From Paenibacillus puerhi (GTDB lineage: Bacteria; Bacillota; Bacilli; Paenibacillales; NBRC-103111), in contig NZ_WUWM01000002.1 in assembly GCF_009846885.1 (NCBI RefSeq), positions 248,001-312,000 of the forward strand: a stretch of 64,000 nucleotides of DNA, in the 5' to 3' direction. The notes below the pieces were generated by a model, which saw only the letters and a list, made by a program, of their open reading frames with translations, was not told the DNA's origin and did no database searches. Positions within the stretch are counted from its first letter, which is position 1; each line of letters starts with the position of its first letter. Position numbers and translations under genes: made by a program. Positions 43,410 to 52,167 of this stretch are shown here, piece after piece.

Positions 43410-44222
43410 TTGCAGGCATGGTTGGGTACTCTTAAGAATTACTTCATCGTTTATGGCTTGTTCGTAAAAAATTGCTTTATGGCTCAAATGGAATACCGGT
43501 TCAACTTTTTTCTCGGTATAGGAGTTGAGATTGCCTATCTGATCTCCAAATTACTGTACGTGCTTGTTGTGTACAAGACGGATCTACACATTGGCGATAT
43601 ATCACCGGACGGCATCCTCATGTTTGTGGGAACCTTTACGCTGATGACAGGCATTTATTCCGGTTTCTTTTTTTATAACTCCCTTAAAATTACGGAGTAT
43701 GTTAGAGAAGGAACCTTGGACTTGCTGATGGTGAAGCCAATCTCGCTCCAGTTCCTCGTTACTCTGCGATATATCCATTTTGGTACTCCCATTCCAAATG
43801 TTCTAGCCGGTATTATTATGATATCCATCGGTTGGGAGGCTATGGGTATCCCGATAACATTCCTTAATCTATTAGGCTACTGTTTATTTATTGCGGTCGC
43901 AACAATCCTTACGTATTGTTTGATGTTTTTGCCCGCATTGCTTTCTTTCTGGTTTGTCAATACAGGAGGACTGGCTATGATTTTCTATTCGATCTGGGAT
44001 GCCAATAATATGCCGATGGCTATTTACGCGCGCTGGGTACGTAGAATTGCTGTCTTTGTACTCCCCTTTATGATTATTACGAATTTTGGGCCATTATGGG
44101 TTATGGATAAGTTGAGCGTATACGAACTCGCATGGGGATTAAGTGTCCCGGTCTTCATGCTGGTCTGTTTTCGCTTATTGTGGAAATCGGCCATTAAAAA
44201 TTACAGCAGTGCAAGCAGCTGA
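43410..44222 (+). CDS. ABC-2 exporter permease 2
   Basis: A 270-residue membrane protein beginning at TTG 43410, seven bases after TAGGAGG, three bases past the first permease's stop. It has six helices and an N terminus (KNCFMAQMEYRFNFFLG) paralogous to that of the first permease. It contains the EGTLDLLMVKPIS loop seen in this permease group. It completes the three-gene exporter of the operon, and the methyltransferase gene follows after 17 bp. Confidence 0.88.
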   Translation: MQAWLGTLKNYFIVYGLFVKNCFMAQMEYRFNFFLGIGVEIAYLISKLLYVLVVYKTDLHIGDISPDGILMFVGTFTLMTGIYSGFFFYNSLKITEYVREGTLDLLMVKPISLQFLVTLRYIHFGTPIPNVLAGIIMISIGWEAMGIPITFLNLLGYCLFIAVATILTYCLMFLPALLSFWFVNTGGLAMIFYSIWDANNMPMAIYARWVRRIAVFVLPFMIITNFGPLWVMDKLSVYELAWGLSVPVFMLVCFRLLWKSAIKNYSSASS

Positions 44223-44239
44223 TACCGGGAGGAACCCTC

Positions 44240-45136
44240 ATGTTTTCTAGTGTCGAGCTAAGATGTCCTGAGTGCAAATGTGCATTGGATACGGGAGAGT
44301 TTGAGCTGCAATGTACCTCCTGTTCGAATGTATATAACCTGCATAACGGAATTCCAATCATGATTCCCGATCGGAGTGACGAACGCAAAGAAGAAGTAAA
44401 GCGAATGTTTACGGCAATGAATCAATCCCTCGAAGAGAATGGGTTATCGAGATTCTCTACCTTCATCAACTGGGGCTATGTTCCAATTGGCGACCCATAT
44501 CCTGTAATGTCTAAGTCAAATTCATTGCGTCTACTGAATGAAATTATGGATAGTGTTGACTTGAATGGCCAAACCGTACTGGAGGTCGCATGCGGCAGAG
44601 GTGGAAATATCCATGCATTGTGCAAAACATTCAAGCCTAAAACCATTATCGGTCTTGATTTAACCGAATCTAATATCACCTTTTGCAGTCGAAACAATCG
44701 ACATGAGCAAGCCTTTTATTGTGTTGGTGATGCCGAAATGCTCCCATTTGCTTCTGGATCTTTTGACATTGTATTGAATATCGAATCGTCCGATCTTTAC
44801 ACGAACATTGAGCATTTTTTAGACGAAGTTCATAGGGTTCTAAAACCAGGTGGGGTGTTCCTCTACGCAGATGATCTGCCGTCAGAGAAATTCAGGAAAG
44901 TGAAAGCATACATGCGGGAACTTGGATTTGTGATTCATTTGCACCGTGACATTACAATGAATACCATTCTCTCATGTGAATCGTCGCTTAACACTCGTTT
45001 AAAGACGCTGAATGATGTGGCTTCCAGTGATGGTGAGATCATGGCGTCCATGGGTGCCCCCGGCACCGCCCTGGTTGAGGAAATGAAAGATGGTAGACGT
45101 TTATACCTGATCCTTCATCTCGTTAAACCACTTTAA
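44240..45136 (+). CDS. SAM-dependent methyltransferase with zinc-ribbon-like N terminus
   Basis: The 298-residue protein starts at ATG 44240 behind GGGAGG. Residues 9-45 carry two CxxC pairs (CPECKC and CTSC) plus a Trm112-like NGIPIMIPD tail, so a zinc ribbon is likely. A class I methyltransferase domain follows: TVLEVACGRGGNI (motif I, about 113-125), GLDLTESN (motif II), GDAEMLPFASGSFDIVLN (acidic loop and motif IV) and HRVLKPGGVFLYAD. The methyltransferase_11 class mostly methylates small-molecule O, N or C. The long C-terminal 80 residues may shape the substrate site. It lies between the exporter and the BtrH-like gene. The substrate is unknown. Confidence 0.88.
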   Translation: MFSSVELRCPECKCALDTGEFELQCTSCSNVYNLHNGIPIMIPDRSDERKEEVKRMFTAMNQSLEENGLSRFSTFINWGYVPIGDPYPVMSKSNSLRLLNEIMDSVDLNGQTVLEVACGRGGNIHALCKTFKPKTIIGLDLTESNITFCSRNNRHEQAFYCVGDAEMLPFASGSFDIVLNIESSDLYTNIEHFLDEVHRVLKPGGVFLYADDLPSEKFRKVKAYMRELGFVIHLHRDITMNTILSCESSLNTRLKTLNDVASSDGEIMASMGAPGTALVEEMKDGRRLYLILHLVKPL

Positions 45137-45175
45137 TCCATATGAACTATGAACATGTAATGAGGATGTGTGCGA

Positions 45176-46300
45176 ATGAAGAAATTGTTACCTATTAACT
45201 TGGATACGGGAATCACAACGGACTGTTGGCATTTTATGAAACTCGCTCCTATACTATCTGATGAACGATTTACCCCTTGGTATATAGAAAGGTTTATTGA
45301 GCTGGAAATGGGGATCAAGGAAGGCGACCCCCTCGGGGATTTCTGGGTCCAGTATTACCGACTGGAATATATAGACCTTGAGCTTCTATATCAAGGTGTC
45401 CTAGAATTCAATAGATTTGACATGTCGGAATCGCTAGATATTGTGGCGGAATCCATGGATAACATTGATCGCGGAGGTTATGTACTGCTGGGCTGTGACA
45501 ATTATTATGTACGCAAGTCCATGTACTATCAAAAACATCACTGTATGCATGAGTATTTATTGTTTGGTTATAACATGCAGGAGAAAATATTCCACATCCT
45601 GTCGATGAAAGAGAATAAATGGACGACAGATACCATTACTTTTGAGGAGATTGAACAAGGAATGCAGTCAGGCTTGAGCTACATGCGTAATGAGTTTGAT
45701 GGCCACTACCGTTTATTTCGCTTCGATATGCCGGCAACCTCATTTTTTCTTAAGCATCATTTTATTAAGAAACCGAATTTACATAAAGTGCTAGAGTCCA
45801 TTCAAAATTATTTAACAGGTGGAATAAGGACGGTTGACACAGGATTTGGTACTACCCGTGCATCATCAACCGAATGGATAGGAATCTCAATTTATGATGG
45901 GCTAATAAATCGAATATGTGAACTAGTAGAATCGGACCCTTCTTTGCTTATGGAACGCAACATCATACTTGGTATCAAAAAGATCGGTGAGAACAAACGG
46001 GGAATGTTATTTCGTATGAAGTATTTGCATGATCATCAATTCATACATTTACCTGATCACGTTGTTGATACGTTCCAACTACTAAGCGAAAGTCTCGACA
46101 AATTATTATCTTTGGTTATTGTTTATCATTATCGTCCTGAAAAAGAACACATGAGCTCTATAAAAAAATGGATCCTACAGTCCGAGCAATTGGATAGGGC
46201 AGCTATGGAAAGGGCTTTTCAAGTGATCTATGACGGTTTATACAAATCTTTATACCTTGGGGTTAACGGTTCTGTTGCAGAGAGTTTTACATCCCAATAA
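45176..46300 (+). CDS. BtrH_N-like protein, candidate acyltransferase
   Basis: I chose ATG 45176, ten bases after GAGG, giving 374 residues; a GTG six bases earlier sits too close to the ribosome binding site. Cysteine 17 (TDCWHF) lies where the BtrH N-terminal family and other papain-like folds have their nucleophile. About 120 residues on, GGYVLLGCDNYYV and HHCMHEYLLFGYN resemble the conserved strand pair of that family, with the histidine before a GYD-like turn. BtrH in butirosin moves an acyl group from carrier protein to the aminoglycoside amine. The C-terminal 180 residues are helical and unfamiliar. The match is by eye only. The gene is last in the operon, just before a strong terminator. 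Confidence 0.5.
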   Translation: MKKLLPINLDTGITTDCWHFMKLAPILSDERFTPWYIERFIELEMGIKEGDPLGDFWVQYYRLEYIDLELLYQGVLEFNRFDMSESLDIVAESMDNIDRGGYVLLGCDNYYVRKSMYYQKHHCMHEYLLFGYNMQEKIFHILSMKENKWTTDTITFEEIEQGMQSGLSYMRNEFDGHYRLFRFDMPATSFFLKHHFIKKPNLHKVLESIQNYLTGGIRTVDTGFGTTRASSTEWIGISIYDGLINRICELVESDPSLLMERNIILGIKKIGENKRGMLFRMKYLHDHQFIHLPDHVVDTFQLLSESLDKLLSLVIVYHYRPEKEHMSSIKKWILQSEQLDRAAMERAFQVIYDGLYKSLYLGVNGSVAESFTSQ

Positions 46301-46312
46301 AACACCTTATAA

Positions 46313-46357
46313 AAAGGGATACTCGGCCACATTAAATGGGGAGTATCCTTTTTTTTG
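46313..46357 (+). terminator. terminator of the biosynthetic operon
   Basis: AAAGGATACTC-type arms: AAGGGATACTC (46314-46324) pairs with GAGTATCCTT (46341-46350), followed by a run of T residues to 46356. It closes the operon and faces the convergent EamA gene. Confidence 0.88.
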
Positions 46358-46362
46358 TATTC

Positions 46363-47241
46363 TCACCTGCACTCTGTTTTTTTTCGCTGATAAGTGGACA
46401 GCACTACACCTCCGACAATGAGTAGAGAGCCTACTAGTTCAACCCCCGTGATTGGCTTGTACAGTAAGACTAATCCCATTACCATAGCGACAAAAGGCTC
46501 TAAATTAGATAAAATAGATGCTTTGGACGCATCCACATGGCGTATATTTTGATTCCAAATTAGCGTAGCTATCCCATGAACAACAACGGCTGTTCCAATT
46601 AAAAAAGCCCAATCATTTAAATGGAGGCTTATCCGGATGGGATTGTCTAAAATAAATACGAACGGTATCCCTACGACAAAGCCGACTAGATTTGAATACA
46701 AAGTAATGGCAAGGGGATTCATTCTTTGAGAAAGTACTCTCGTCATAACAATCATAATGGCAAATGTCACCATAGTTACAACGATCCATAAAAGCCCTTT
46801 ATCCACATGTATCGTTGAAAAATGTCCTTTCGTTACTACAAAGTAAATACCTATTATGGCAATCGTCGATCCGATCACCATGCGAATCGTAAATTTCTCC
46901 TTTAAAAATAAAGCTGCTAACCCCCCTGCTAAAATAGGAGTTGTCGCCAAAATTAGTGCAGACGTTGTCGGATCAGCGGTTTGCAGTCCCTCGAAAAAAG
47001 ACCATTGATTAATGAATACACCAACAACCCCTAGAACAAACAGTAATATGAAATCTGCTTTATTTATACGCCAAACTTCTTTTTTATTAGCGGCTAGTCC
47101 GACTAAAAATATAACAATAAACAATAGTCTCAATTCGGTTAGCATCGTTGGAGAGAAATCTTGAACTAACATTTTTCCAAATACAAAATTGCTCCCCCAT
47201 ACTACAACACATAAAATGAGCCATGAATAAGCCTTAATCAT
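46363..47241 (-). CDS. EamA/DMT-family membrane transporter
   Basis: The protein has ten membrane segments in two EamA repeats. The first begins SWLILCVVVWGSNFVFGK. The second includes LLWIVVTMVTFAIMIVMTR and ends with the PFVAMVMGLVLLYKPITG strand common in drug/metabolite exporters. The start at 47241 (MIKAYSWLIL) places the first helix at residue 5, as in the family; an in-frame ATG ten codons upstream is also possible. It is convergent with the biosynthetic operon and apparently a single-gene unit. EamA proteins export amino acids or small metabolites; whether it handles the cluster's product, serine-related metabolites or something else cannot be told. Confidence 0.88.
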   Translation of the reverse strand: MIKAYSWLILCVVVWGSNFVFGKMLVQDFSPTMLTELRLLFIVIFLVGLAANKKEVWRINKADFILLFVLGVVGVFINQWSFFEGLQTADPTTSALILATTPILAGGLAALFLKEKFTIRMVIGSTIAIIGIYFVVTKGHFSTIHVDKGLLWIVVTMVTFAIMIVMTRVLSQRMNPLAITLYSNLVGFVVGIPFVFILDNPIRISLHLNDWAFLIGTAVVVHGIATLIWNQNIRHVDASKASILSNLEPFVAMVMGLVLLYKPITGVELVGSLLIVGGVVLSTYQRKKTECR

Positions 47242-47338
47242 ATCATCATTCGCTCCTCGCTCAAATTCCAAAGGTCTATTTTATACGAAGGAGCTTCTCA
47301 TGTACACTTTTTTGTGTAGAGATAGGATTAACTTAAGC

Positions 47339-48424
47339 TCATCCATTACGTTGCTGGAAATCGATAAGAAAATCGGCTAATGATTTGCAATGCTCAAACG
47401 GTACCGCGTTATAAATGGAAGCACGCAGATGACCTGCATCTCGATGTCCTTTTAAGCCCATAAATCCTTCTTGCTCCAGTTCAACAAGCAACTTATTTTC
47501 GATGTCCGGGCTGCATGCACCGAAGGTAATGTTCATCATGGATCTGCTGTCCTTATGAGCCAACCCTCTATAAAAACCGCCGCTATGATCGAGTACATGA
47601 TAAAGCACATCCGCCTTCTGCTGATTACGCGCGGCCATCCCCGGTAACCCACAGTGATTCAAAATCCACTTCAACACAAGGTTCATCATATATACAGAAA
47701 AAACCGGCGGTGTGTTAAACAACGAACGATGTTTGGCATGCACGTTATAACTCAACATATCCGGAATTGACCCGGGAATGCTCTCCAACAAAGAGCGGCG
47801 GACGATGACTAGGGTGACGCCAGCCGGCCCTATATTTTTCTGCGCGCCTGCGTAGATCAATGAGAATTTGGATGCTTCTATCGGCCGCGACATGATATCG
47901 CTGGACAGATCTGCAAATAGCGGAACCTCCCCGGTATCAGGGAAGCTCTTATATTGGATGCCGCCAATGGTTTCGTTGGAAGTGAGATGGACATAAGCCG
48001 AATCCTTCGGAATATCCAGGTTGTTTAAATCAGGCAACCGTTTGAAGCCTTCTTCCTCCCCGCTTGCCAAAACAAGGGTCTTCCCTATTTTCTGCGCTTC
48101 TTTCCACGCCTTCCCCGACCATGTTCCGCTGTGTACATATCCCGCTGTTTTCCCTTCGGCCAAAAAATTGAGGGGCACCATAGAAAATTGCAAGCTTGCC
48201 CCTCCATGCAGGAATAGTACCTCATAATCGGAAGAAAGGACCAGCAGTTCCTTAATCAATAGCTGTGCTTCATTATGAATAGCTTCGTATGGGGAACTCC
48301 GATGGGATATTTCCAGAATCGATGCACCGATCCCATGAAAATTTCGCAATTCTTCCTGCGCTTCATGCAATACCTCCGGCGGCAACGCTCCCGGGCCGGC
48401 ATTGAAATTATACGTGTACGTCAT
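47339..48424 (-). CDS. serC: phosphoserine aminotransferase
   Basis: The 361-residue PLP enzyme opens TYTYNFNAGPGALPPEVL, the SerC N-terminal signature. The cofactor lysine lies in LIYAGAQKNIGPAGVTLV near residue 195. It makes 3-phosphoserine from 3-phosphohydroxypyruvate and glutamate, the second step of serine synthesis; in some bacteria it also serves pyridoxal phosphate synthesis. Start ATG 48424 has AGGAG nine bases upstream. It is divergent from the MocR regulator gene and separated from serA by the vitamin B6 genes, forming a serine/B6 locus. Confidence 0.95.
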   Translation of the reverse strand: MTYTYNFNAGPGALPPEVLHEAQEELRNFHGIGASILEISHRSSPYEAIHNEAQLLIKELLVLSSDYEVLFLHGGASLQFSMVPLNFLAEGKTAGYVHSGTWSGKAWKEAQKIGKTLVLASGEEEGFKRLPDLNNLDIPKDSAYVHLTSNETIGGIQYKSFPDTGEVPLFADLSSDIMSRPIEASKFSLIYAGAQKNIGPAGVTLVIVRRSLLESIPGSIPDMLSYNVHAKHRSLFNTPPVFSVYMMNLVLKWILNHCGLPGMAARNQQKADVLYHVLDHSGGFYRGLAHKDSRSMMNITFGACSPDIENKLLVELEQEGFMGLKGHRDAGHLRASIYNAVPFEHCKSLADFLIDFQQRNG

Positions 48425-48581
48425 ACATGATCACTCCTGTAAGGAACCGATTTCGCGGGCTTCGTGTTGCATAAGCAACGATTGCCATGATAGTATATCA
48501 ATCAATGGACGGCCAATTTCGTTGCATATACCATTAATTCAACCAATCCATAAACACTGTAGAAACACTGGAGGTGAAGGA
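48425..48581. promoter_or_regulatory. divergent regulatory region of serC and the MocR regulator
   Basis: The 157-bp gap holds two direct TTGCATA elements (48467-48473 and 48522-48528) in similar contexts (TTCGTGTTGCATA and TTTCGTTGCATA). On the minus strand TTGGCC and TATCAT, 18 bp apart, could be the serC promoter. MocR/PdxR proteins usually bind direct repeats, so these are candidate sites. Confidence 0.4.
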
Positions 48582-50015
48582 ATGCTCAAGGTAAATCGAG
48601 ATGACGACCGTCCCATCTGGCAGCAGCTTCTTGACCAAGCGATCCATAATATAACAACCGGAAAATGGCCGCCAGGTGAATTGCTGCTCCCATCCCGTGA
48701 ACTCGCGCCATTGATCGGCGTTTCCCGTTCGACCATACAGATTGTGTACGAGGAGTTATTCAGCCGCGGCTATACCGTCACCTCACGTCGAGGAGGGACA
48801 AGGGTTAGCGATTGGACCTATGCGACTCGTCCTTCTGAGGATGCTGCGGAACAAGGACCAGTCCTCCCCGACTTGCCATTATTAGACGGGGCAATCGGCC
48901 ATTTGCAGAGTTGGTTCGGAGACAAGGCGAATCGCCGAGCAATAGAGATCGATTTCAGCCCCCATGAGCCTTATTTGGACGAACATTTTCAAAAAAATTG
49001 GAGACATTCCTTTTTACAGGCCTCCACAGAAACAAACCTGGACAGCTGGGCTTACGGCGACGCCTATGGATATGTGCCGCTGCGAGAACAGATTCAGCGT
49101 TATTTGTCACTGGAACGAGGCGTTCATGTAGGCGTCGATCAAATTCTGTTAACCTCAGGCGCACAACATAGCATCGACTTGATGGCCCAAGCCCTTTTGC
49201 AGGAAGGAGAAACGGTTTCGGTTGAAGATCCCGGTTTCCCTGCTGCCTGGATGGCCTTGAAGTACCGGCGTATGCAAGTTGTATCTGTCCCGGTTGACGA
49301 GTACGGGCTATGCGTAGACCGCGTTCCCCCCGAGTCCAGGCTTGTGTATGTTACTCCTTCGCACCAGTGTGCGGTTGGCGTTATTATGTCGGAGCCTCGC
49401 AGGCAGCAATTGCTGCATATGGCTGCCGAGCAGCGATTCTGGATTGTGGAGGATGATTACGACAGCGAATTTCGCTATCGCGGCGACCCGCTTCCCACCT
49501 TGTTCAGTCAACGACCGCAGAACACGTTATATATGATGAGTTTTTCCAAAATGATCGCTCCCGGTATTCGGATATCGGCCATCGTCGGTCCCAAAGAGAC
49601 TATTCGTCAACTCGCCCGAGTCCATGAATTAACCTATCGTCATCTTCCGATTATGGAGCAATTAACGCTCACTCATTTTATCGAGCACGGTCATTTCATG
49701 CGGCATATGAGACGCGTTCGAAATGTATATCGGCGCAGGCATGAAGCCATGACGAAGGCCATCATCGCGACAGGTCTGAGCGAGCGCTTCACGCTAAGCG
49801 GTGTAGAAACGGGTCTGCACATGCTTCTTGAAGCTGAATCAACGTTTGACGAAGAAGCCGTGACGAGCTTGGCGATGGACAAGGGAATACGGGTTTATCC
49901 GCTAAGCAAGTATGGCTTGAACAGCGATCGAAAAGGCTGGGTACTGGGCTTTGCCAAAGTAGATGAAGCCGCTATTGAAGAAGGCATTAAACGTCTGGCG
50001 GGGATGCTCCTATAG
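48582..50015 (+). CDS. MocR/PdxR-type regulator (GntR HTH fused to aminotransferase fold)
   Basis: From ATG 48582, preceded by GGAGGTGAAGG, the 477-residue protein has a GntR winged helix at about 8-75 (WPPGELLLPSRELAPLIGVS, then IQIVYEELFSRGYT). A fold-type I aminotransferase-like domain follows, with the PLP lysine in MSFSKMIAPGIRISA near residue 320. MocR proteins sense pyridoxal phosphate or an amino acid; PdxR members activate pdxS/pdxT. Position between serC and pdxS/serA strongly suggests the PdxR role. The gene is convergent with the ArgD-like gene, 31 bp apart. Confidence 0.88.
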   Translation: MLKVNRDDDRPIWQQLLDQAIHNITTGKWPPGELLLPSRELAPLIGVSRSTIQIVYEELFSRGYTVTSRRGGTRVSDWTYATRPSEDAAEQGPVLPDLPLLDGAIGHLQSWFGDKANRRAIEIDFSPHEPYLDEHFQKNWRHSFLQASTETNLDSWAYGDAYGYVPLREQIQRYLSLERGVHVGVDQILLTSGAQHSIDLMAQALLQEGETVSVEDPGFPAAWMALKYRRMQVVSVPVDEYGLCVDRVPPESRLVYVTPSHQCAVGVIMSEPRRQQLLHMAAEQRFWIVEDDYDSEFRYRGDPLPTLFSQRPQNTLYMMSFSKMIAPGIRISAIVGPKETIRQLARVHELTYRHLPIMEQLTLTHFIEHGHFMRHMRRVRNVYRRRHEAMTKAIIATGLSERFTLSGVETGLHMLLEAESTFDEEAVTSLAMDKGIRVYPLSKYGLNSDRKGWVLGFAKVDEAAIEEGIKRLAGMLL

Positions 50016-50046
50016 TACAAGCACCCCCGCTAGAATTCGCTCGTTC

Positions 50047-51270
50047 TTACCGCCCATTCGCGCTGCCATCCAGCTCCCTCAGCACATGACCCAGTATGCC
50101 AACCGCTTGATCGATTTCAGCATGGGTCACGTATAGGCTTGGCATAAATCGGATGACGTGGGTTCCTCCCGGCAGGACAAGCAATCCGTTTAGATGCAGC
50201 TGCTGAATGACTGGCGCAACAGGTATCGTAAACTCGATGCCAATGAGCAGTCCTAACCCTCGAACGGTACGGATGACGGGATATGCTTGTAAATCATTTC
50301 GCAGCTTATCCTGTGCATAAGCTCCCGCTCTGCTCGCTTGTTCTAACAATCCGTCGTCCAGCAGCGTTTCAATGGTTGCGAGCCCTGCTGCCGTGGGAAC
50401 GGGCGATCCTCCGAACGTAGACGCATGGCTGCCGGCCGAAAAGGCATCCCTAAGCTTCTCCTTGCCCATCATCGCCCCGATCGGCAACCCGCTAGCCAAT
50501 CCCTTCGCCAGCGTAAGGATATCCGGCTCGATGCCATAGTGCTCATAGGCAAACATGCTCCCCGTTCTCCCTATTCCGGTTTGCACTTCATCGACGATCA
50601 GGAGAATATCCTTTTCTTTGCATAATGCAGCCAGTTCGCTTACGAATTGGGGTTCGGCAAGATGAACGCCGCTCTCTCCCTGCACCAGTTCCAGCATGAC
50701 AGCAGCTGTTTGCTGCGTGATGCTGCTTCTTACACTCTCAATATCGTTGAACCGCGCATGCACAAACCCTTCCGGCAGCGGAAGATAGCCGTCCTTGACC
50801 TTCTCTTGTCCGGTAGCTGTCAAAGTAGCCAGCGTACGTCCATGGAATGATTGTTCAAACGTAATGATCTCGTATCGCTCGTTTCCAAGCACACGCTGGT
50901 GATACCTGCGAGCGCATTTGATCGCTGCTTCGTTGGCTTCAGCGCCGCTATTACAGAAAAAAACGAGATCCGCGCAGCTAACGGTCACAAGCTTCTCGGC
51001 AAGCTCCTCTTGAGCCGGGATATGAAACAAATTGGACACATGCCATACCTGCTCCAGTTGTTCCTGAACTCGCATCTTGACCCGCTCCGGGACATGTCCC
51101 AGATTACAGACGGCGAGGCCTGTCATAAAGTCCAAATAGGATTTTCCTTCATCATCCCACAGTGTCGATTTGCTTCCTTTCACTAGGGTGAGCGGGAATT
51201 TAGTGTAGGTAGGAAATAAATAACTTTTACTCAGGCTAACCACCCCTTTCTGACACACCGCGCGCCCCAT
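50047..51270 (-). CDS. class III aminotransferase, acetylornithine aminotransferase-like
   Basis: A PLP enzyme of about 400 residues with the ArgD pattern: LWDDEGKSYLDFMTGLAVCN near the N terminus, FCNSGAEANEAAIKCAR for phosphate binding, IIVDEVQTGIGRTG, and TLAKGLASGLPIGAM containing the cofactor lysine. It probably transfers an amino group between an acetylornithine-like or omega-amino substrate and 2-oxoglutarate. The start is uncertain: ATG 51270 has a weak site, and GTG codons lie 9-10 codons further in. No other arginine genes are near; it follows pdxS by 9 bp, an unusual partner. It may act on a B6- or serine-related substrate, or simply be a PLP consumer. Confidence 0.85.
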   Translation of the reverse strand: MGRAVCQKGVVSLSKSYLFPTYTKFPLTLVKGSKSTLWDDEGKSYLDFMTGLAVCNLGHVPERVKMRVQEQLEQVWHVSNLFHIPAQEELAEKLVTVSCADLVFFCNSGAEANEAAIKCARRYHQRVLGNERYEIITFEQSFHGRTLATLTATGQEKVKDGYLPLPEGFVHARFNDIESVRSSITQQTAAVMLELVQGESGVHLAEPQFVSELAALCKEKDILLIVDEVQTGIGRTGSMFAYEHYGIEPDILTLAKGLASGLPIGAMMGKEKLRDAFSAGSHASTFGGSPVPTAAGLATIETLLDDGLLEQASRAGAYAQDKLRNDLQAYPVIRTVRGLGLLIGIEFTIPVAPVIQQLHLNGLLVLPGGTHVIRFMPSLYVTHAEIDQAVGILGHVLRELDGSANGR

Positions 51271-51279
51271 CTTATTCCA

Positions 51280-52167
51280 TTACTGACCGCGTTCCTGCAT
51301 CCGTTCATGCTCCCGCAAACTGGATATTTCTATTCCTTTCATCGGAGTTCCCAAATTTTTCGATACGTTCGCGATTAACGCAAAGTCGTCGTAGTGTGTC
51401 GTGGCTTCAACAATCGCACGCGCGAATTTCTCAGGGCTATCCGACTTGAAAATACCTGATCCTACAAAGACGCCGTCTGCGCCCAGATGCATCATAAGCG
51501 CTGCGTCGGCTGGCGTAGCCACCCCGCCTGCGGCAAAGTTGACCACCGGCAGCTTGCCGGATTCATGAACCTTCAGCAGCAAACTATACGATACGCCAAG
51601 CTGCTTCGCTTCGTGGTACAATTCGTCCTTGGATAGGCCTTGCACTTTGCGAATCTGACCGTTGATCAAGCGTAAGTGACGTACCGCTTCCACAATGTTG
51701 CCTGTCCCCGGTTCGCCCTTCGTGCGAAGCATGGCGGCTCCTTCCTGAATACGGCGCAGCGCTTCGCCAAGATCTTTGGCTCCGCAGACAAAAGGAACGG
51801 TGAATTCGCTTTTACTAATATGGAAAACCTCGTCTGCTGGCGTTAACACTTCGCTTTCGTCGATATAATCGACTCCTAACGCTTCGAGAACTTTGGCCTC
51901 CACATAATGACCGATGCGGGCTTTGGCCATCACCGGTATCGATACGACCCTCATCACCTCTTCCATAATGGTTGGATCAGCCATGCGGGCGACCCCGCCA
52001 GCTGCCCGAATATCGGAAGGCACACGCTCCAGCGCCATGACGGCTGTCGCTCCAGCCGCTTCCGCAACCTTTGCTTGCTCGGCATTCATCACGTCCATGA
52101 TGACACCGCCTTTTTGCATGTTCGCCATCCCTCTTTTGACCCGCTCTGTACCTGTATTCATGTTCAC
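51280..52167 (-). CDS. pdxS: pyridoxal 5'-phosphate synthase subunit PdxS
   Basis: The 295-residue (beta/alpha)8 synthase contains the family blocks [40 protein letters not shown], and [14 protein letters not shown] with the catalytic lysine. [20 protein letters not shown] and [11 protein letters not shown] complete the phosphate sites. It makes PLP from ribose 5-phosphate, glyceraldehyde 3-phosphate and ammonia. The glutaminase partner PdxT, normally the next gene, is absent from this window; the ArgD-like aminotransferase gene occupies that place. Its start overlaps the BenE-type gene by 4 bp (ATGA), so translation is coupled. Confidence 0.95.
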   Translation of the reverse strand: MNMNTGTERVKRGMANMQKGGVIMDVMNAEQAKVAEAAGATAVMALERVPSDIRAAGGVARMADPTIMEEVMRVVSIPVMAKARIGHYVEAKVLEALGVDYIDESEVLTPADEVFHISKSEFTVPFVCGAKDLGEALRRIQEGAAMLRTKGEPGTGNIVEAVRHLRLINGQIRKVQGLSKDELYHEAKQLGVSYSLLLKVHESGKLPVVNFAAGGVATPADAALMMHLGADGVFVGSGIFKSDSPEKFARAIVEATTHYDDFALIANVSKNLGTPMKGIEISSLREHERMQERGQ

